A stretch of 64,000 nt of DNA from Anolis sagrei (taxonomy: Eukaryota; Chordata; Lepidosauria; Squamata; Anolidae). The stretch lies in NCBI RefSeq assembly GCF_037176765.1, contig NC_090025.1, forward strand, positions 143,340,758-143,404,757, given 5' to 3'. Made by a program: the position numbers and the translations under genes. The notes below the pieces were generated by a model. That model did no database searches. It saw only the letters and a list, made by a program, of their open reading frames with translations, and was not told the origin of the DNA. Shown here piece by piece: positions 37,518-60,900 of the stretch. Position 1 is the stretch's first letter, and each line of letters begins with the position of its first letter.

Positions 37518-37654
37518 GGGCCCCTTCCACACAGCTGTATAAAATCCTGAACTGCTGAAGTGGGTTATATTGACTCAGATATTCCAGTTCAAAGCTGATA
37601 TTGTGGATCATCTGCCTTGATATTGTGGGTTATATTGCTGTGTGGAAGGGTCCT
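37518..37654. mobile_element. Palindromic MITE (CCCCTTCCACAC family)
   Basis: GGGCCCCTTCCACACAGCTG at the left pairs with TGTGTGGAAGGGTCC at the right, with an internal TTCCAGTTCAAAGC palindrome. The same family is at 38231, 42058, 47473, 50998 and 59237. Confidence 0.7.
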
Positions 37655-38230
37655 AAGACTTACCAAGGGGTTTGGTGCAAGTGTAAATCTTAGGGGTGTT
37701 TTAAAAGGAGGTATCAGTATTCCTTTCCACAATGCTTTTATCTTGAGTTGCCCAACGACAGATGGATAACATCTGAATGCAGCTCCGCTCTGTCCATCCA
37801 TTCACTGGTTGACTGAAGATGTGCACCAAAAATATTCCTTTGCATGACTGCACAATCGTGCATACCTACCCCATGAGTTTGTAGGTCCATTAGGATACGT
37901 TAAGGTTAGGTCAAAACCAAGTAGGAGCTCAGGTAAGTCTCCATGTAATGAGTTCAATGATGACAAGACATTGAGAAGTTATTCTAGAATATATGCTTTA
38001 GGGAACATTATAGAGCTGACTCAAGATTTTTATTTCCTGCCTGTCACAAAAATTCAAATGGCACAGCCCTTCCCTTACAGAAATCAGAGTGAAAGTAAAA
38101 TCAACTCTGAAAACAATGTTTGTTGCTGCACACCAGGCTAGTAGGGTAGTTTAGGAGATGTAGAGCAGATTTCACAGCATCTATAGTTATGTCCTCCAGC
38201 ATCTTATTGCTGTCTTCCCAGTATGTGAGC

Positions 38231-38382
38231 CTGGAGTTCCTTCTACACAACTGGATAGAATCCAGATTATCTGCTTTGAACTGGATTATTTGGCAGTGTA
38301 GACTCAGATAATCCAGTTCAAAACAGATAATATGGATCATCTGCTTTGATATTCTGGATTATATGGCAATGTAGAAGGGCCC
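38231..38382. mobile_element. Palindromic MITE, same family
   Basis: TTCCTTCTACACAACTGGAT at the left and GGCAATGTAGAAGGGCCC at the right enclose repeated ATAATCCAGTTCAAA words in both directions. Confidence 0.7.
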
Positions 38383-38860
38383 AGAGATAATTACCCCACT
38401 TTGCTTCAGTGATGGGAGCTGAAGTCCCAAACACCTGGACAGCCACAATTTTGACATGGATTAATCAGATACAAATTTACATGTAAGATGCTATGGTCAG
38501 GAGTGGAAACAATGTGGTCCTCTCGAAGTCATTGGATTCCAGTACCCAGTATTTTCTATGCTGGCAAGGTCACCCCAACCCTGCTGTAGGTCAAGGCTGT
38601 GAAAACCTTGATTTAGGGATATGGTGTGGTTGTCACCATTTTTGGAACTTTTTGAATCAAGAAGCCTTGTTAATTTGTTCCAAAACATCCAATAATCTCA
38701 CATTAGATCCCAATCTCCCTCCTGCCCATCTTTGTTCTAGTAGATCACAGTATTTACCCAAATGGTTGCTTCTGCAGCGCATTACAAATGTCCTGCCAAG
38801 TTGCTGACCTCCAGGCACTGATTGACCTCATGAGCAGCTGTATAGATGGGGCCAGGGAAG

Positions 38861-38870
38861 TATATAAAAA
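38861..38870 (+). promoter_or_regulatory. TATA box of the aspartic protease gene
   Basis: TATATAAAAA lies 53-62 bp before the ATG at 38923. That puts a start site near 38890-38895 and a 5'UTR of about 30 bp, a layout typical of tissue-specific secreted proteases. Confidence 0.7.
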
Positions 38871-38922
38871 GGTGAGATTATGAAAGACGATTCCTCATTT
38901 TCAGTCCCAGTCACCCAAAGCC

Positions 38923-50657
<11,735 letters not shown>

Positions 50658-50747
50658 AAGGTGTAGTAGACACTCATCAATGGAAACTTGCATAATACTA
50701 ATGACCCTTCCCTACATAACAGTAAGTCTAGATGGATTGGCAGGAAA

Positions 50748-51345
50748 TCATAGAATCATAGTGTGGAAGAGACCACACAGACCATCCAGTCCAACCCCCT
50801 GCCATGCAGGAAAGGCACAATCAAAGCACCCTCAACAGATGGCCACCCGGCTTCTGATGAAAAGCTCCGAAGTAGGAGCCTCCACTACACCCTGAAGCAG
50901 ACTTCCACTGTTGAACAGCTCTCACGGTCAGGAAATTCTTCCTAATGTTCAAGTAGAATCTCCTTTCCTGTCATTGAACCCATTGTTCCAAGTCATAGGG
51001 CCCTATCCCAGAATCTGATCCCAGGTTTTCTGCTTTAAACTGGATTGTATGAGTCCACACTGCCAGATAATCTGGGATAAACAGAAAACCTGGGATCAAA
51101 TCCTGTGATATAGAGCATGTCTGGAAGGGCCCCTAGTCTCCAAAGCAGCAGAAAACAAGCCTGCTTCTTCCTCCTTATGACATCCCTTCAAATATTTAAA
51201 CATTGTTATAATTTCTCCTCTCACCCTTCTTTTCTGCAGGCTAACCATCCTCAGGTCTTTAAGCTGCTCCTCATAGAACATGGTCTCCAGACCTTTGATC
51301 ATTATTTGCATTATTTTTTGCCACATGGTCGAGGATGCTCCTCTA
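50748..51345 (-). mobile_element. CR1 LINE 3' end broken by a MITE
   Basis: The minus strand ends in the CR1 terminus (CCACACTATGATTCTATGAT) and encodes remnants matching the CR1 C-terminus. A palindromic MITE at 50998-51132 (GGGCCCTATCCC...GGAAGGGCCCC) splits it. Confidence 0.8.
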
Positions 51346-52374
51346 TCCACCCTCATGACATGCACACTAATGTATTTTCTTTTAAGCAGAGGTGCACTAG
51401 TACTAATATATTGATATGCAAGCATCTACACACAAACCAACTTTGGAAGAAGCCACTTTCTGGTGGAATTGCTTACCTCTCAGCAACCAGTTCTGCCCAC
51501 CACTAACTTCTCACCATAATTACATACTGAAGTGATGCTCTGATCACATGCCTAAAATCTGGATTTTCTATAAGACTTTGGGGTAAAAGGCAAGTTTAAA
51601 AAATGAATTGAAGCACAAAAAAATACTACAAACAAATAATCATGGAGGTTATGTATCAGAGTGCCTGTAAGATGGGTATGTTTTTTTTTTGGGTGTGTGT
51701 AGACAAGTTGACATGTTAATCTCTTTATGAGATTTTTCTCTATTAAATGAAGGTCTGGTGTAACTAATGGAAGTGGAACCCTAATTGGTTGGTTTACCTC
51801 TTCTCCGTCTTGCCCGCATTCTGGCAGGGATGACATTGCACATTGTCAGACACATATTAGAAGTAGGATAACGTTTGGGGAAACCAATGATCTGTACCGA
51901 TATTTTCTGTCAACATGTAAAGAGGGTTTTCATACATTTAGCAGTGGACCAAACTTGGTTGTAGAAATAGAAGGGCAAGGCGCCCAGTGATTTTCTACAG
52001 CCGTTGTATGCTCAGAGCTATCGTGACCTCAGGGGATACTTTTAAAAGCTGAATTTCTCATTTGTGCCCAGCTTATGTTTTCAGATCAGTTCTAGATGCA
52101 AATGTGCAAGTCAATTAAAATTGGTCAAGAAAATGATCTTTTGAAGTGTCCTTTTTTCCACTTTTATTTGCAAGTTTTCCCGTGTTGCTTGCCAACTAAT
52201 GTGACATTTATTTAAATCTTAGAAGAGAGGATTTTTGAGGGAGGTGTGGATTCATGGGATGGGTTCTTTCCGCAGTTATAACCTACTTGTAAATTACCCC
52301 CTATGTTACAATTAGGCTTGTAAAATACCTTCCATTGGCACTGATGGATTTGTAAATTAAGGCTGATTGATTTG

Positions 52375-53026
52375 TGTGTCAGGAGCAACTTGAGAAACTG
52401 CTTCTAGAATCATAGAATCATAGAGTTGGAAGAGACCTCGTGGGCCATCCAGTCCAACCCCCTGCCAAGAAGCAGGTCAGTCGCGTTCAAAGCACCCCCA
52501 ACAGATAGCCATCCAGCCTCTGTTTAAAAGTCTCTATAGAAGAAGCCTCCACCACACTCCGGGGCAGAGAGTTCCACTGCTGAGCAGCTCTCACAGTCAG
52601 GAAGTTCTTCCTCATGTTCAGATGGAATCTCCTCTCTTGTAGTTTGAAGCCATTGCTCCGCGTCCTAGTCTCCAGGGCAGCAGAAAACAAGCCTGCTCCC
52701 TCCTCCCTATGACTTCCCCTCACATATTTATACATGGCTATGATGTCTCCTCTCAGTCTTCTCTTCTGCAGGCTAAACATGCCCAGCTCTTTAAGCTGCT
52801 CCTCATAGGGCTTGTGTGAAAGAATTGGCCACCTGCAAGGACGTTGTCCAGGGGATGCCCAGATGGTTTTTTTTAAAAATGTTTTACCACCCTTGTGGGA
52901 GGCTTCTCTCGTGTCTCCGCAGACAGAGGGAGCTCATCTGCACTCTCCCCACATTCGAACCTGTGACCTGTCGGTCTTCAGTCCTGCCGGCACAAGGGTT
53001 TAACCCATCGCACCACTGGGGGCTCC
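52375..53026 (-). mobile_element. SINE (second family) with nested CR1
   Basis: SINE pieces 52375-52405 (TGTCAGGAGCAAC end) and 52814-53026 (GAATTGGCC to CACCACTGGGGGCTCC) flank a CR1 insertion. They match the uninterrupted SINE at 43594. Confidence 0.85.
52406..52812 (-). mobile_element. CR1 LINE 3' end
   Basis: The minus strand encodes an open C-terminal CR1 reverse-transcriptase piece: FSLQKRRLRGDIIAMYKYVR, RRFHLNMRKNFLTVRAAQQW, NSLPRSVVEASS, FKQRLDGYLLGVL, then the CR1 terminus with ATCATAGAATC repeats. It is 5'-truncated. Confidence 0.92.
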
Positions 53027-53554
53027 AGGCTGATTGATGTATTACAGGTATTGTGGTGGAAAAGAAGACCATGGACCAGATGGAGAACCTATAGAAAGAA
53101 GTTTCACAAGTGAGAATTTTCCAGTGACAAGGATAAAAGTTTCTGCTAGTGGACTGTCAGAGCCTAAATCCTGCTGTCAGTGATGGCTAGAGTAGACTTA
53201 CTGAATTAGTGGGATTTACCTATGTGTCAGCAATTGATTGCATAGATCAATTCTACTGCGGACAATCCAATGTAATGTCAACCTCAGCTTCTTGAACATA
53301 GTCAGTCTAATACACATTCTCCTCCCTATACCTCACATATTTACTGGTTCAACTTGGACTGACACTTACTCAGAAAAACATAATCAAAGTAGGTTTAAAT
53401 ATTTTTGAACTGTTTTATGAAAATAAAGGCATCCAGAGCATTTGTTGGGCAATGTCCTAGGGTAGCTTGCAAACCTTTGTTCTGAGTCAAAACTCAATAA
53501 ATTTCTGTGAGTTGTAGGAGTCAGGAGCAAAGCACAACGATGCTCTTTCATGTC

Positions 53555-55392
53555 TCAGAGGTGTCCTTTACTTTTCCCATTGCGACTCTCAACTATATGA
53601 AGGATATCTGTTTCTTTAGCATCAGCCTGTCCTAGAAAGTAGTTTATGTCAAATGTATTTAGAGAAGGAGAAACAGGAGTACTTGGAGTGCTCAGGTTGC
53701 TTTTTCCAGAAGACGTCTTAGGAGATTCTGGTAGGAGAGGAGCCATTTCTGTGGTGGGCACCATAGGTTGAGTGACAGCATCTGGGAATCTCCATAATGG
53801 ACTATCAGATATATTTTGAGATGAACAAGGTTGCTTTCCCCCTTGGTTCCTCATGGATGAATCCTGCAGCCTGGATTCCATGTGAAGTGGTTCTGTTTTT
53901 GAAGGCAATATTGGTGGATGTGTCGGACTGTTTTGTGATGCATTGGGAGCCAGCCCAAGTCCCTCAGAGTCAGTCTGTGATCCACTTTGACTCCTAGAAT
54001 CGTCCTCTGTCAGGATGTGAGTTGCTGTGCTGTTTGCTTCTTCATCCGTTCTGGCTTCTCTGCCCTCAGATTCAGTAACGTTTTTTTCAGAAACAATGGG
54101 ATCCATTTTGATTATGTTCTCCTCCCCAGTGGACTGGCAACCTGTCTCTAGAGCATCATTCTTGCTGGTTTCTCTTATAATCCCAAGATCCATACTCCCG
54201 TGTCCCTTCATACTCTTCTCGGGACCTTCATAGCTTTTCCTTTCATTGGAGGCAAAATGTCTGCCCCTGGAATGGATTTCTAATAAATTGCCGATGTGGT
54301 GCATTTCGTGGGATGGGAAAAAAACAGAGTTTTCACTGGATTGTCTTTGGTAGTTCCTAGTCGGCACAGAGGACTCTTCACGGACACTTAGAAATCGCTT
54401 CATTCTTCTCAGCACCGAATGCTGCCTTCTGGGTTTATCATAATCCCGGTGCCAGTTTTCTCCATGCAGGAATTGGCTGTCTGCGAGACTGCAAGAGAAA
54501 ACATGAAAGTGCTTATATATAGCATATAGCAATACTAAAGTGGTGTGAGCTGTTGTCACAAAAAAATATCAGTCATGGTCATGAGAATGGTTCGCAACAA
54601 CAGCAGCTGTAACAACAAAAACAACAGCCCAAAACAACTTTGGAGAGGAAAAGGACCTATGTTTCTAGAGTGCTTGTAACTCCTTTTGGAAATGCAATAG
54701 ACATGAGAAGCAGGGGCATAATGGAATATCCTAGAAAAAGAGTATATCTGGTCAGCTGGAGCAATGAATCAGAGCCTCTACACTGGAATATATTATTTAT
54801 AGGTTCCACTTTTTAATGTGTGGGTAAATTGCACCCCCATGAGGCTATTTTGCTTTGCTTGTAGTTTTGTATATCTGCTTCTTACCCATAGTGTCCATTT
54901 AACTGGACACTATGGGAGAGAGTTTGCTAGAAGGTATTGACCTCGGGTTTGATCAAGCCAAGTTCTTGTTTTGTTCTGCACTGTCTGTCATTTGCTATAT
55001 TCTTTCCATAATCAGTGACCTAAACTTTAATCCTGGTTTAAGTGTGGGCTGTTCATGGGGAATCATAAGGAGCTGTTTTGACCATGCAAAACCATCATAC
55101 AAAGTTGTAGAGTTACAACATACCCCATTTCAATTGTTGATCCAAGGAAGGATGGGATGCAGGAATCTGCTGCTGCTAATGTATATGGTGGGCGAGCTGA
55201 TAAATCATCCCAGTAAATATCCTTTTTCATTCGTGGTAAATTCATGTGCATTTCATCAACTGCCAGAAGTGACACCTAGGATGATGACTGGGAATTACAA
55301 TACTTACAGTGCTATCAGAAGCCTAAAAACCTTAGCCACAGGACAAAGAAATACATAATTAAGTTGGCACATTTTATGGTTAGATAATAATG

Positions 55393-55427
<35 letters not shown>

Positions 55428-57441
55428 TTAAAGATGAAATTGCAAAGCCTCTGGCACAAGCCAGTCAAGGTGGTCCCAGTGATCAGGTACGGTGCCTAAA
55501 AACCTTGGCCTGCACTTAAACACAATCAGTGCTGACAAAATTACTATCTGTCAGCTGCAAAAGGCCACCCTACTGAAATCTGCATGCATTATTCGCCGGT
55601 ACATCACATAGTTCTAGACACTTGGGAAGTGTCTGATGTGTGATCCAATTCAACAACCAGCATAGTGATCTTGTTTGCTGTGTACTAATCTTGTTGTATT
55701 TCAAATAACAACAACAACAACTTAATTTTTGTATCTCGCTTCCATCTCCCTGAAGGGACTCAGGGCGGCTTACATATGGCACACCATGCCAAATACACAT
55801 AAAAACAAACACACAATACAATACAAAATAAAACCAAAGACAAATACAACAAAGTTTAAGCTCAAAACAGTGCCCCATAACCTATGATGAGAACTGTCAT
55901 AACACATAGCCAACTGTAAACAGGAGCAAGGAGTAGGATAGTGCAAATTTTAGCAAATGAACTAGGGCGTGGGATGAAAGTGCAGTGCTGTGGCATTAAA
56001 TTGTAGACCATTGGGACTAGACATTCTCAAAGGCTTGTCCAAACGTCCAAGTCTTCGATTTCTTCCTGAAGGAGGACAGTGTGGGGCCTGCCTAATCTCT
56101 ATAGGGAGGGCATTCCAAATTATTCCAAATAATTTGCTGCACTTCATTTTAAACTTCTTTTGAATTGTGTGGCTATTTCAGAAGTAATTTGCAAAAGTGC
56201 CTGATGTTCAAGGGGAAAAACAAGTTCCTACTGGATGTATTCAAGCTTTGTATTTGGGAGCTGTAGACAACAGTCTACGAGGGCTGGTCTGGTAGACTGT
56301 TTTGAGTGAAGCACCTACTGCCCTCAACACTGTATGATAGGATGAAAGGGAAGCAAATCACTGGATACTTCTACTCTAGAAAATGTCACAAACAAGAGGT
56401 CTGGTGATGTGATCTAACTGAATACGTTAATGGGTGATGGAAGTTACTTTTTTGGACTGGCCATGCACACTGAGAGTGGTCAAAAAGTAACTTTCCCAGA
56501 TATTTTGCTTACACACTCACAATTGCAGACCCATCAAATAAACTAGAATCCCCAAGAACAGAGATGGTTATGAGGTGGAGCTGAACCTAAAGACATGTTT
56601 GGAAGCAGGAGAAGTATCTCAAGGTGGGAGTGGTACTTTGAAAAGGAAGGTAATTTGAAAAGATAGTGCATTGTTGTCTGTTTCTGCTGCCCATTTCTTT
56701 GGAATGGCTGTAGTGGATTCTCCAGGGATCTGCCTGATCACTTCCTTCTCCTCTCCAGGTTTCTCAAGCCACAGTTGGCACCAACGCTCAATGGCAGGGA
56801 GGGGGAAGCATAAAGAAATATCATCTTGATTCAGGAGTTGTTGAATGGGGTTTGCAGGATTGCTGCTTTGTGGGTTTTCTCGTCTTATTGCCGACTTTTC
56901 TTAACCCACCTCCAGTGTTTTGGACCCCCAAAGCAATTTCCTTTCTTGATCTGAGGCATATATGGCAGAAAGTATAGTTGATTATTTTGCCATTCAAAGC
57001 AGAGCTTGGATGACTTAATGTCCAGTGAGAGAAATATTTTCTCATTGGTTTGATGCACGGTTTTTTTTTTTTATTTGAATGGTGTGATCTGGCTGTTTCT
57101 TATGATCCGAAATTTAGACTATTCCTGGTTTTTGCTGGCAAAGGGAGATAAATTGCTTTGAGAGGCCAAAAAGAAAAAAAGGGAGGTTGGTGAGATGGTG
57201 AACTCTGATCACATCAGATGGATTTCAGCAGGGTGTTGGATGTTTCAATGATGATATTGTTCTGTTAATCTTTGAGATGTCAGAGCATGGGATGCCCCGG
57301 GTTGCACAACAGCATGATCAAAGAAAGTAATAATAGTTTGAAGCTTATTACGAAGCTTACCTGCAGATTCCTATCAATGCACCAGTTTGTTTCAAAATCA
57401 TCATCATCTTCCCCAAATGGGTTGATAAGCTGCTCAGCAAC
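53555..57441 (-). CDS. BEST3: BEST3, bestrophin 3, last three coding exons (partial)
   Basis: Bestrophins form pentameric calcium-activated chloride channels in the plasma membrane; BEST3 is prominent in muscle and vessels. Exons on the minus strand: 57441-57361 (27 codons), 55275-55124 (50 codons plus 2 bases) and 54488-53555 (311 codons with stop); joins are in phase. The first contains the bestrophin calcium clasp [20 protein letters not shown]; the second reads [20 protein letters not shown] to [11 protein letters not shown], very close to human. The last exon codes the long disordered cytosolic tail, poorly conserved except RRMKRFLS and the end region. The transmembrane exons lie to the right of the window. 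Confidence 0.95.
54489..55123 (-). other. BEST3: BEST3 last intron
   Basis: Unique-looking sequence with a perfect 13-bp inverted repeat at 54885-54916. No exon or mobile element is recognised. Confidence 0.6.
54885..54916. repeat. Perfect 13-bp inverted repeat with 6-base loop
   Basis: CCCATAGTGTCCA and TGGACACTATGGG are exact reverse complements separated by TTTAAC. Confidence 0.9.
55430..55705 (+). mobile_element. R4/Dong-like LINE 3' end
   Basis: Second copy of the sequence at 1790-2075, sharing GCCTGCACTTAAACACAATC-type text and the end GATCTTGTTTGCTGTGTACT, followed by (CAA)n. Confidence 0.6.
55720..56135 (-). mobile_element. L2-type LINE 3' end
   Basis: The tail (TCCCTGAAGGGACTCAGGGC on the plus strand), A-rich 3'UTR and decayed coding end (AATCTCTATAGGGAGGGCAT) follow the same layout as the copy at 16957-17340. 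Confidence 0.65.
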
Positions 57442-57933
57442 CTGCAGACAGAATTGTGCATCATACTGTAAATACATATAATTGCTTTCCAACAGAGAGA
57501 TATGGAGAGCTTAATACTGCCTAATGAGATAATACAAAGAGCTTGATACTGCCTAATGAAGAGATAAAGAAAAATCTTTATACTGCAGGTTTGTAGTAAT
57601 GATAATGGTGTTTGAAAAGGATAAGGCATCTGCTGCATAATGATGAGTAGTTTTCATATTTCCCCATTTGCATTAGGACCATAGCATACTAGAAGGCCTG
57701 CTTTTCCTTTTCCAACCGAGGTCTTTTTGCTTTTCCAACATAGGTCCTGAGAACACACACACACCCCTACATTGCAATAGTGGGGAAAGTTCCAGTTGGT
57801 TAACAATGTGATTTAAGGATAGAGCTTGGAAAGATAATTTTAAAAAGAAATGAATAATGTATTCAATAAAAATACACTAACTTTGAATATTGACACTATT
57901 TTTGCAGCATATTTTTTGTTTGGCAACTTTTTG

Positions 57934-57937
<4 letters not shown>

Positions 57938-57975
<38 letters not shown>
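57938..57975. repeat. TA dinucleotide microsatellite
   Basis: An uninterrupted alternating AT run of about 38 bp. A similar run of about 45 bp lies at 16922-16968. Confidence 0.95.
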
Positions 57976-57980
<5 letters not shown>

Positions 57981-58079
57981 ATTGCAATGCAAAGATACAG
58001 AATGGGGGACGATGTCTGGCTCGACAGTAGTACGTCTGAAAAACATCTTGGAGTTAAACATGAGCTAACAATATCATGC

Positions 58080-58720
58080 ACCAGCTAAAAAAGCCAATGG
58101 GATTTTGGCCTGAATAAATAGGGGTCTAGTGTCTTGATCCGGGGAAATCATACTACCCCTCTGTTCTCCTTGGTAAGACCACACCTGGAATATATGTGTC
58201 CAGTTATGGGCACTGCAATTGAAGGGAGATGTTGAGAAGCTGGAATGTGCCCAGAGAAGGGTGACTAAAATGATGAAGGGTCTGGAGAACAACTATGAGG
58301 AGCAGCTCAAAGAGCTAGATATGTTTAGCCTGAAGAAGATAAGGCTGAGAGGAGATGTGATGAGAGCCATGTATAAATATGTGAGGGAAAGTCATAGGGA
58401 GGAGGAAGCGAGCTTGTTTTCTGCTACCTTGGAGACTAGGACATGTCTCTGTAGTTTGAACAATGGCTTCAAACAACAGAAAAGGAGATTCCACCTGAAC
58501 ATTAGGAAGAACTTCCTAACTTTGAGAGCTGTTCAGCAGTGGAACTCTCTGCCCCGGAGTGTGGTAGAGACTCCTTCCTTGGAGGGTTTTAAACAGAAGC
58601 TGGATGGCCATCTGTTGGGGGTGCTTTGAATGCAATTTTCCAGCTTCTTGGCAGTGGGTTGGACTAGATGGCCCACCAGATCTCTTCCAACTATATGATT
58701 CTATGATATAATGATATAAA
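58080..58720 (+). mobile_element. CR1 LINE 3' end, longest copy
   Basis: The plus strand encodes the CR1 reverse-transcriptase C-terminus: VEKLECAQRRVTKMMKGLEN, YEEQLKELDMFSLKKIRLRG, RRFHLNIRKNFLTLRAVQQW, NSLPRSVVETPSLEGFKQKL, then the terminus GGACTAGATGGCCCACCAGA with TGATTCTATGATATAATGAT. From about 58219 the frame is open for 136 residues; upstream it is interrupted. Motifs match the bird CR1 C-terminus. Confidence 0.93.
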
Positions 58721-59236
58721 TATATAGTATAAAACATGTGGAGAAATCCATGAAAAACGACGTAAGAATGCTTATGGAAAAAAGTTTAAAGAATAACCAG
58801 AAAATACTACTTGTTACCCTAAATATTAAGTATAGATTGCCCTTGTTGTATTACTTTTGAGATGCACCTTTGTTACGTTACTTTTAAGTTATTACTTCCA
58901 AAATTGGTGCGGTTTTCAGAACCACTGCCTCATGCACATAAACATTCTGTGTATGGAATTTAAAAAATGAGAAATGTCTTCTACATCTGTATCTCCATTG
59001 CACAATTGCTCCTCATGCAAATGAACATTCTGTGTATGGAATTCAAAAATGAGAAATGTGTTCATATGCACAATTGCCCTGCCTCAATCATTGTTTTTAC
59101 AGGAAGCTCAGACGCTGTCAACTTCATCTTGTAATGTTCTGTTTTTCTCACTGCTTCTTCCATCTTCTTTCTTACCAGAAAAAAAATCCATTCAAGAAAC
59201 AAATGGGGAAGAGCCTCTGATTAGAAGCATTGGTAG

Positions 59237-59310
59237 ACTTATCTATCATATAATCCAGTTCAAAGCCGATAATTTGGATTCAGAAACTTGATTATTTGGC
59301 AGTGTAGATG
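59237..59310. mobile_element. Palindromic MITE fragment
   Basis: ATAATCCAGTTCAAAGCCGA and TGATTATTTGGCAGTGTAGA belong to the CCCCTTCTAC family; both outer ends are missing. Confidence 0.5.
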
Positions 59311-59330
59311 AGTCATAGAAGTCCCTAAAG

Positions 59331-59685
59331 TAGTGGTACCCAACCTTTTTTTGACCAGGGACAACTCTCCAACATTAGTACCAAAAAGTTTACAAATCAG
59401 TTTTTGGTCATCTTTAGATTTGGTTTGGTTATTTAGGGTGCTGATTCAGAAAATTCCATTGGATAGACCAAATCAGGTCTAGTTTCTGATACAAAACATA
59501 TGCCATCCAGTAATCGCCATCTTCCCACCCACAGAAAAGCGTATTTAATAAGCCTCGTCACTATAAGAGATTTTCATGAGAACAGTTGCTTTCATTGCAA
59601 TAGTGTAGTAACAGTGGGGCCACTGACAATATTTTAGTTCTTGTGGACCACTGGTGGTCCACGGACCAGAGGCTGGGAAATACAG
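59331..59685. mobile_element. Non-autonomous hAT element
   Basis: It starts AGTGGTACCCAACCTTTTTT and GACCAGGGACAACTCTCCAA and ends GTTCTTGTGGACCACTGGTG...GGCTGGGAAATACAG. These are the same ends as the element at 60901-61434, in opposite orientation. The flanking duplication is degraded (CCCTAAAG against AGATAAAG). Confidence 0.75.
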
Positions 59686-60900
59686 AGATAAAGCTACACA
59701 GTGATAATTAGTCTTAGAGTCAAACTAGATGTTATGTTTGTTGTGATTGTTTTAATCCCAGTTATGTTCCTCTGAAGCCTATTATGAGTTTTCTTACCTA
59801 TGTATTTTGTGTTTGGTGTGCTTTGTTTTATGAATGACCATTAGAAGGTAAATATGCATTTACAAGTCTAATGGCTGAAGAATATAGCCTAGAGGAAATT
59901 CAACTGTGGGAAGAAAACACATCAAATATATAGAATACATATTTCCAAAAACATCTAGTATGAACTCACGAAGCAATCATTCCTCAAGGCCACATTGAGT
60001 AGCAGAATGTGGACTAGTCAAACACAGCACCCAGCTGGTTTCAAGTTGAATTTGTGACTCATGTACTATTGTGTTTGCTTCAACACCACAGAAATATGAC
60101 AACAAGATTTGTTGTACTAGAGACTAGGTATATAGTCCTGAGCAACAAGCATAGAGCAGGGAACAGGCCTATAAAAGAAGTATACAAGAGTGACTACAAA
60201 GGAAACATTGTGCTGGCAGGGTGAAAGACTGATCCTGCCATGAGCGCGTGGCATGTGATCTCATGTGATTTGGAGGAGAAAGCAACAATTAAATGCTATT
60301 TTGGGTATCCCTGGATGTGACATCTAAATGGATTATAAACTAATCCAGGACAACACAGAGGATTAAAGGGTCACAAGTGAGGCCACTATTGTCCCACATA
60401 TAATTCATATCACTGGCAGCGAGGCAACAATCGGGAAGAACATCTTTCCACAACCACTTCACTTACTAAGAAAAAGATGCACTTTAATAATTTAAGTTCC
60501 TCTGTGCAGCACGAGAAATAAACTTTAGCTCTTCTTCATGCACTTGTAGCAGGCTGACAGTTCTACAATAATATTTAAACTGCATAAAAAGATATATAGG
60601 AATCCAGTGGCATGTTTGAGATTAATGGGCAAGAAGGCATTTTTAGCAACAGTGTTTGTGGACAAGTTACTTCATCTGATCCATGGAGTGAATCCAGTCA
60701 GTATCAAAGATTCTGCACACAATTTAACTTATTTTAAGAAGCAGGAGGATTGATTTCAGACTAGAAACAGCATTGGGGAGGGGGGGCGCGGGGGGAAATT
60801 CCCCTGTGTGATAAGGTAAGTACATATGGATCCATGTATGTATTCCTGCATATCAGGGGATTGGACTGGGTTGCTTTTCCAGCTCAGTGTTTCTATATAT

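Larger units (their letters stand above)
36023..38850. other. LRRC10-protease intergenic region (divergent promoters)
   Basis: The first 300 bp should hold the LRRC10 promoter: it has GATAA words (for example near 36202) and an AT-rich TAAAATAG (about 36144), but I cannot prove sites. Beyond lie a LINE tail (36595-36800), another tail in the opposite direction (36920-37075) and two palindromic MITEs (37518-37654, 38231-38382). Confidence 0.55.
50658..53554. other. Protease-BEST3 convergent intergenic region
   Basis: It holds a CR1 copy broken by a MITE (50748-51345) and a SINE broken by a CR1 copy (52375-53026). No clear poly(A) signal for the protease appears before the first CR1 at 50748; a plus-strand AATAAA at 53491 is far away. 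The segments 51350-52370 and 53030-53550 show no repeat or gene. Confidence 0.6.
55276..57360 (-). other. BEST3: BEST3 intron with LINE remnants
   Basis: Holds an AAT-triplet microsatellite (55385-55430), an R4/Dong-like LINE end (55430-55705), an L2-type LINE end (55720-56135) and a hairpin (about 56428-56494). From 56500 to 57360 nothing is recognised. Confidence 0.7.

Noticed and set aside
53555-54559. BEST3 frame extending upstream to an ATG at 54559
   Set aside because: The added residues are intron; the acceptor (TTCTCTTGCAG on the minus strand) places the exon edge at 54488 and joins in phase with 55124.
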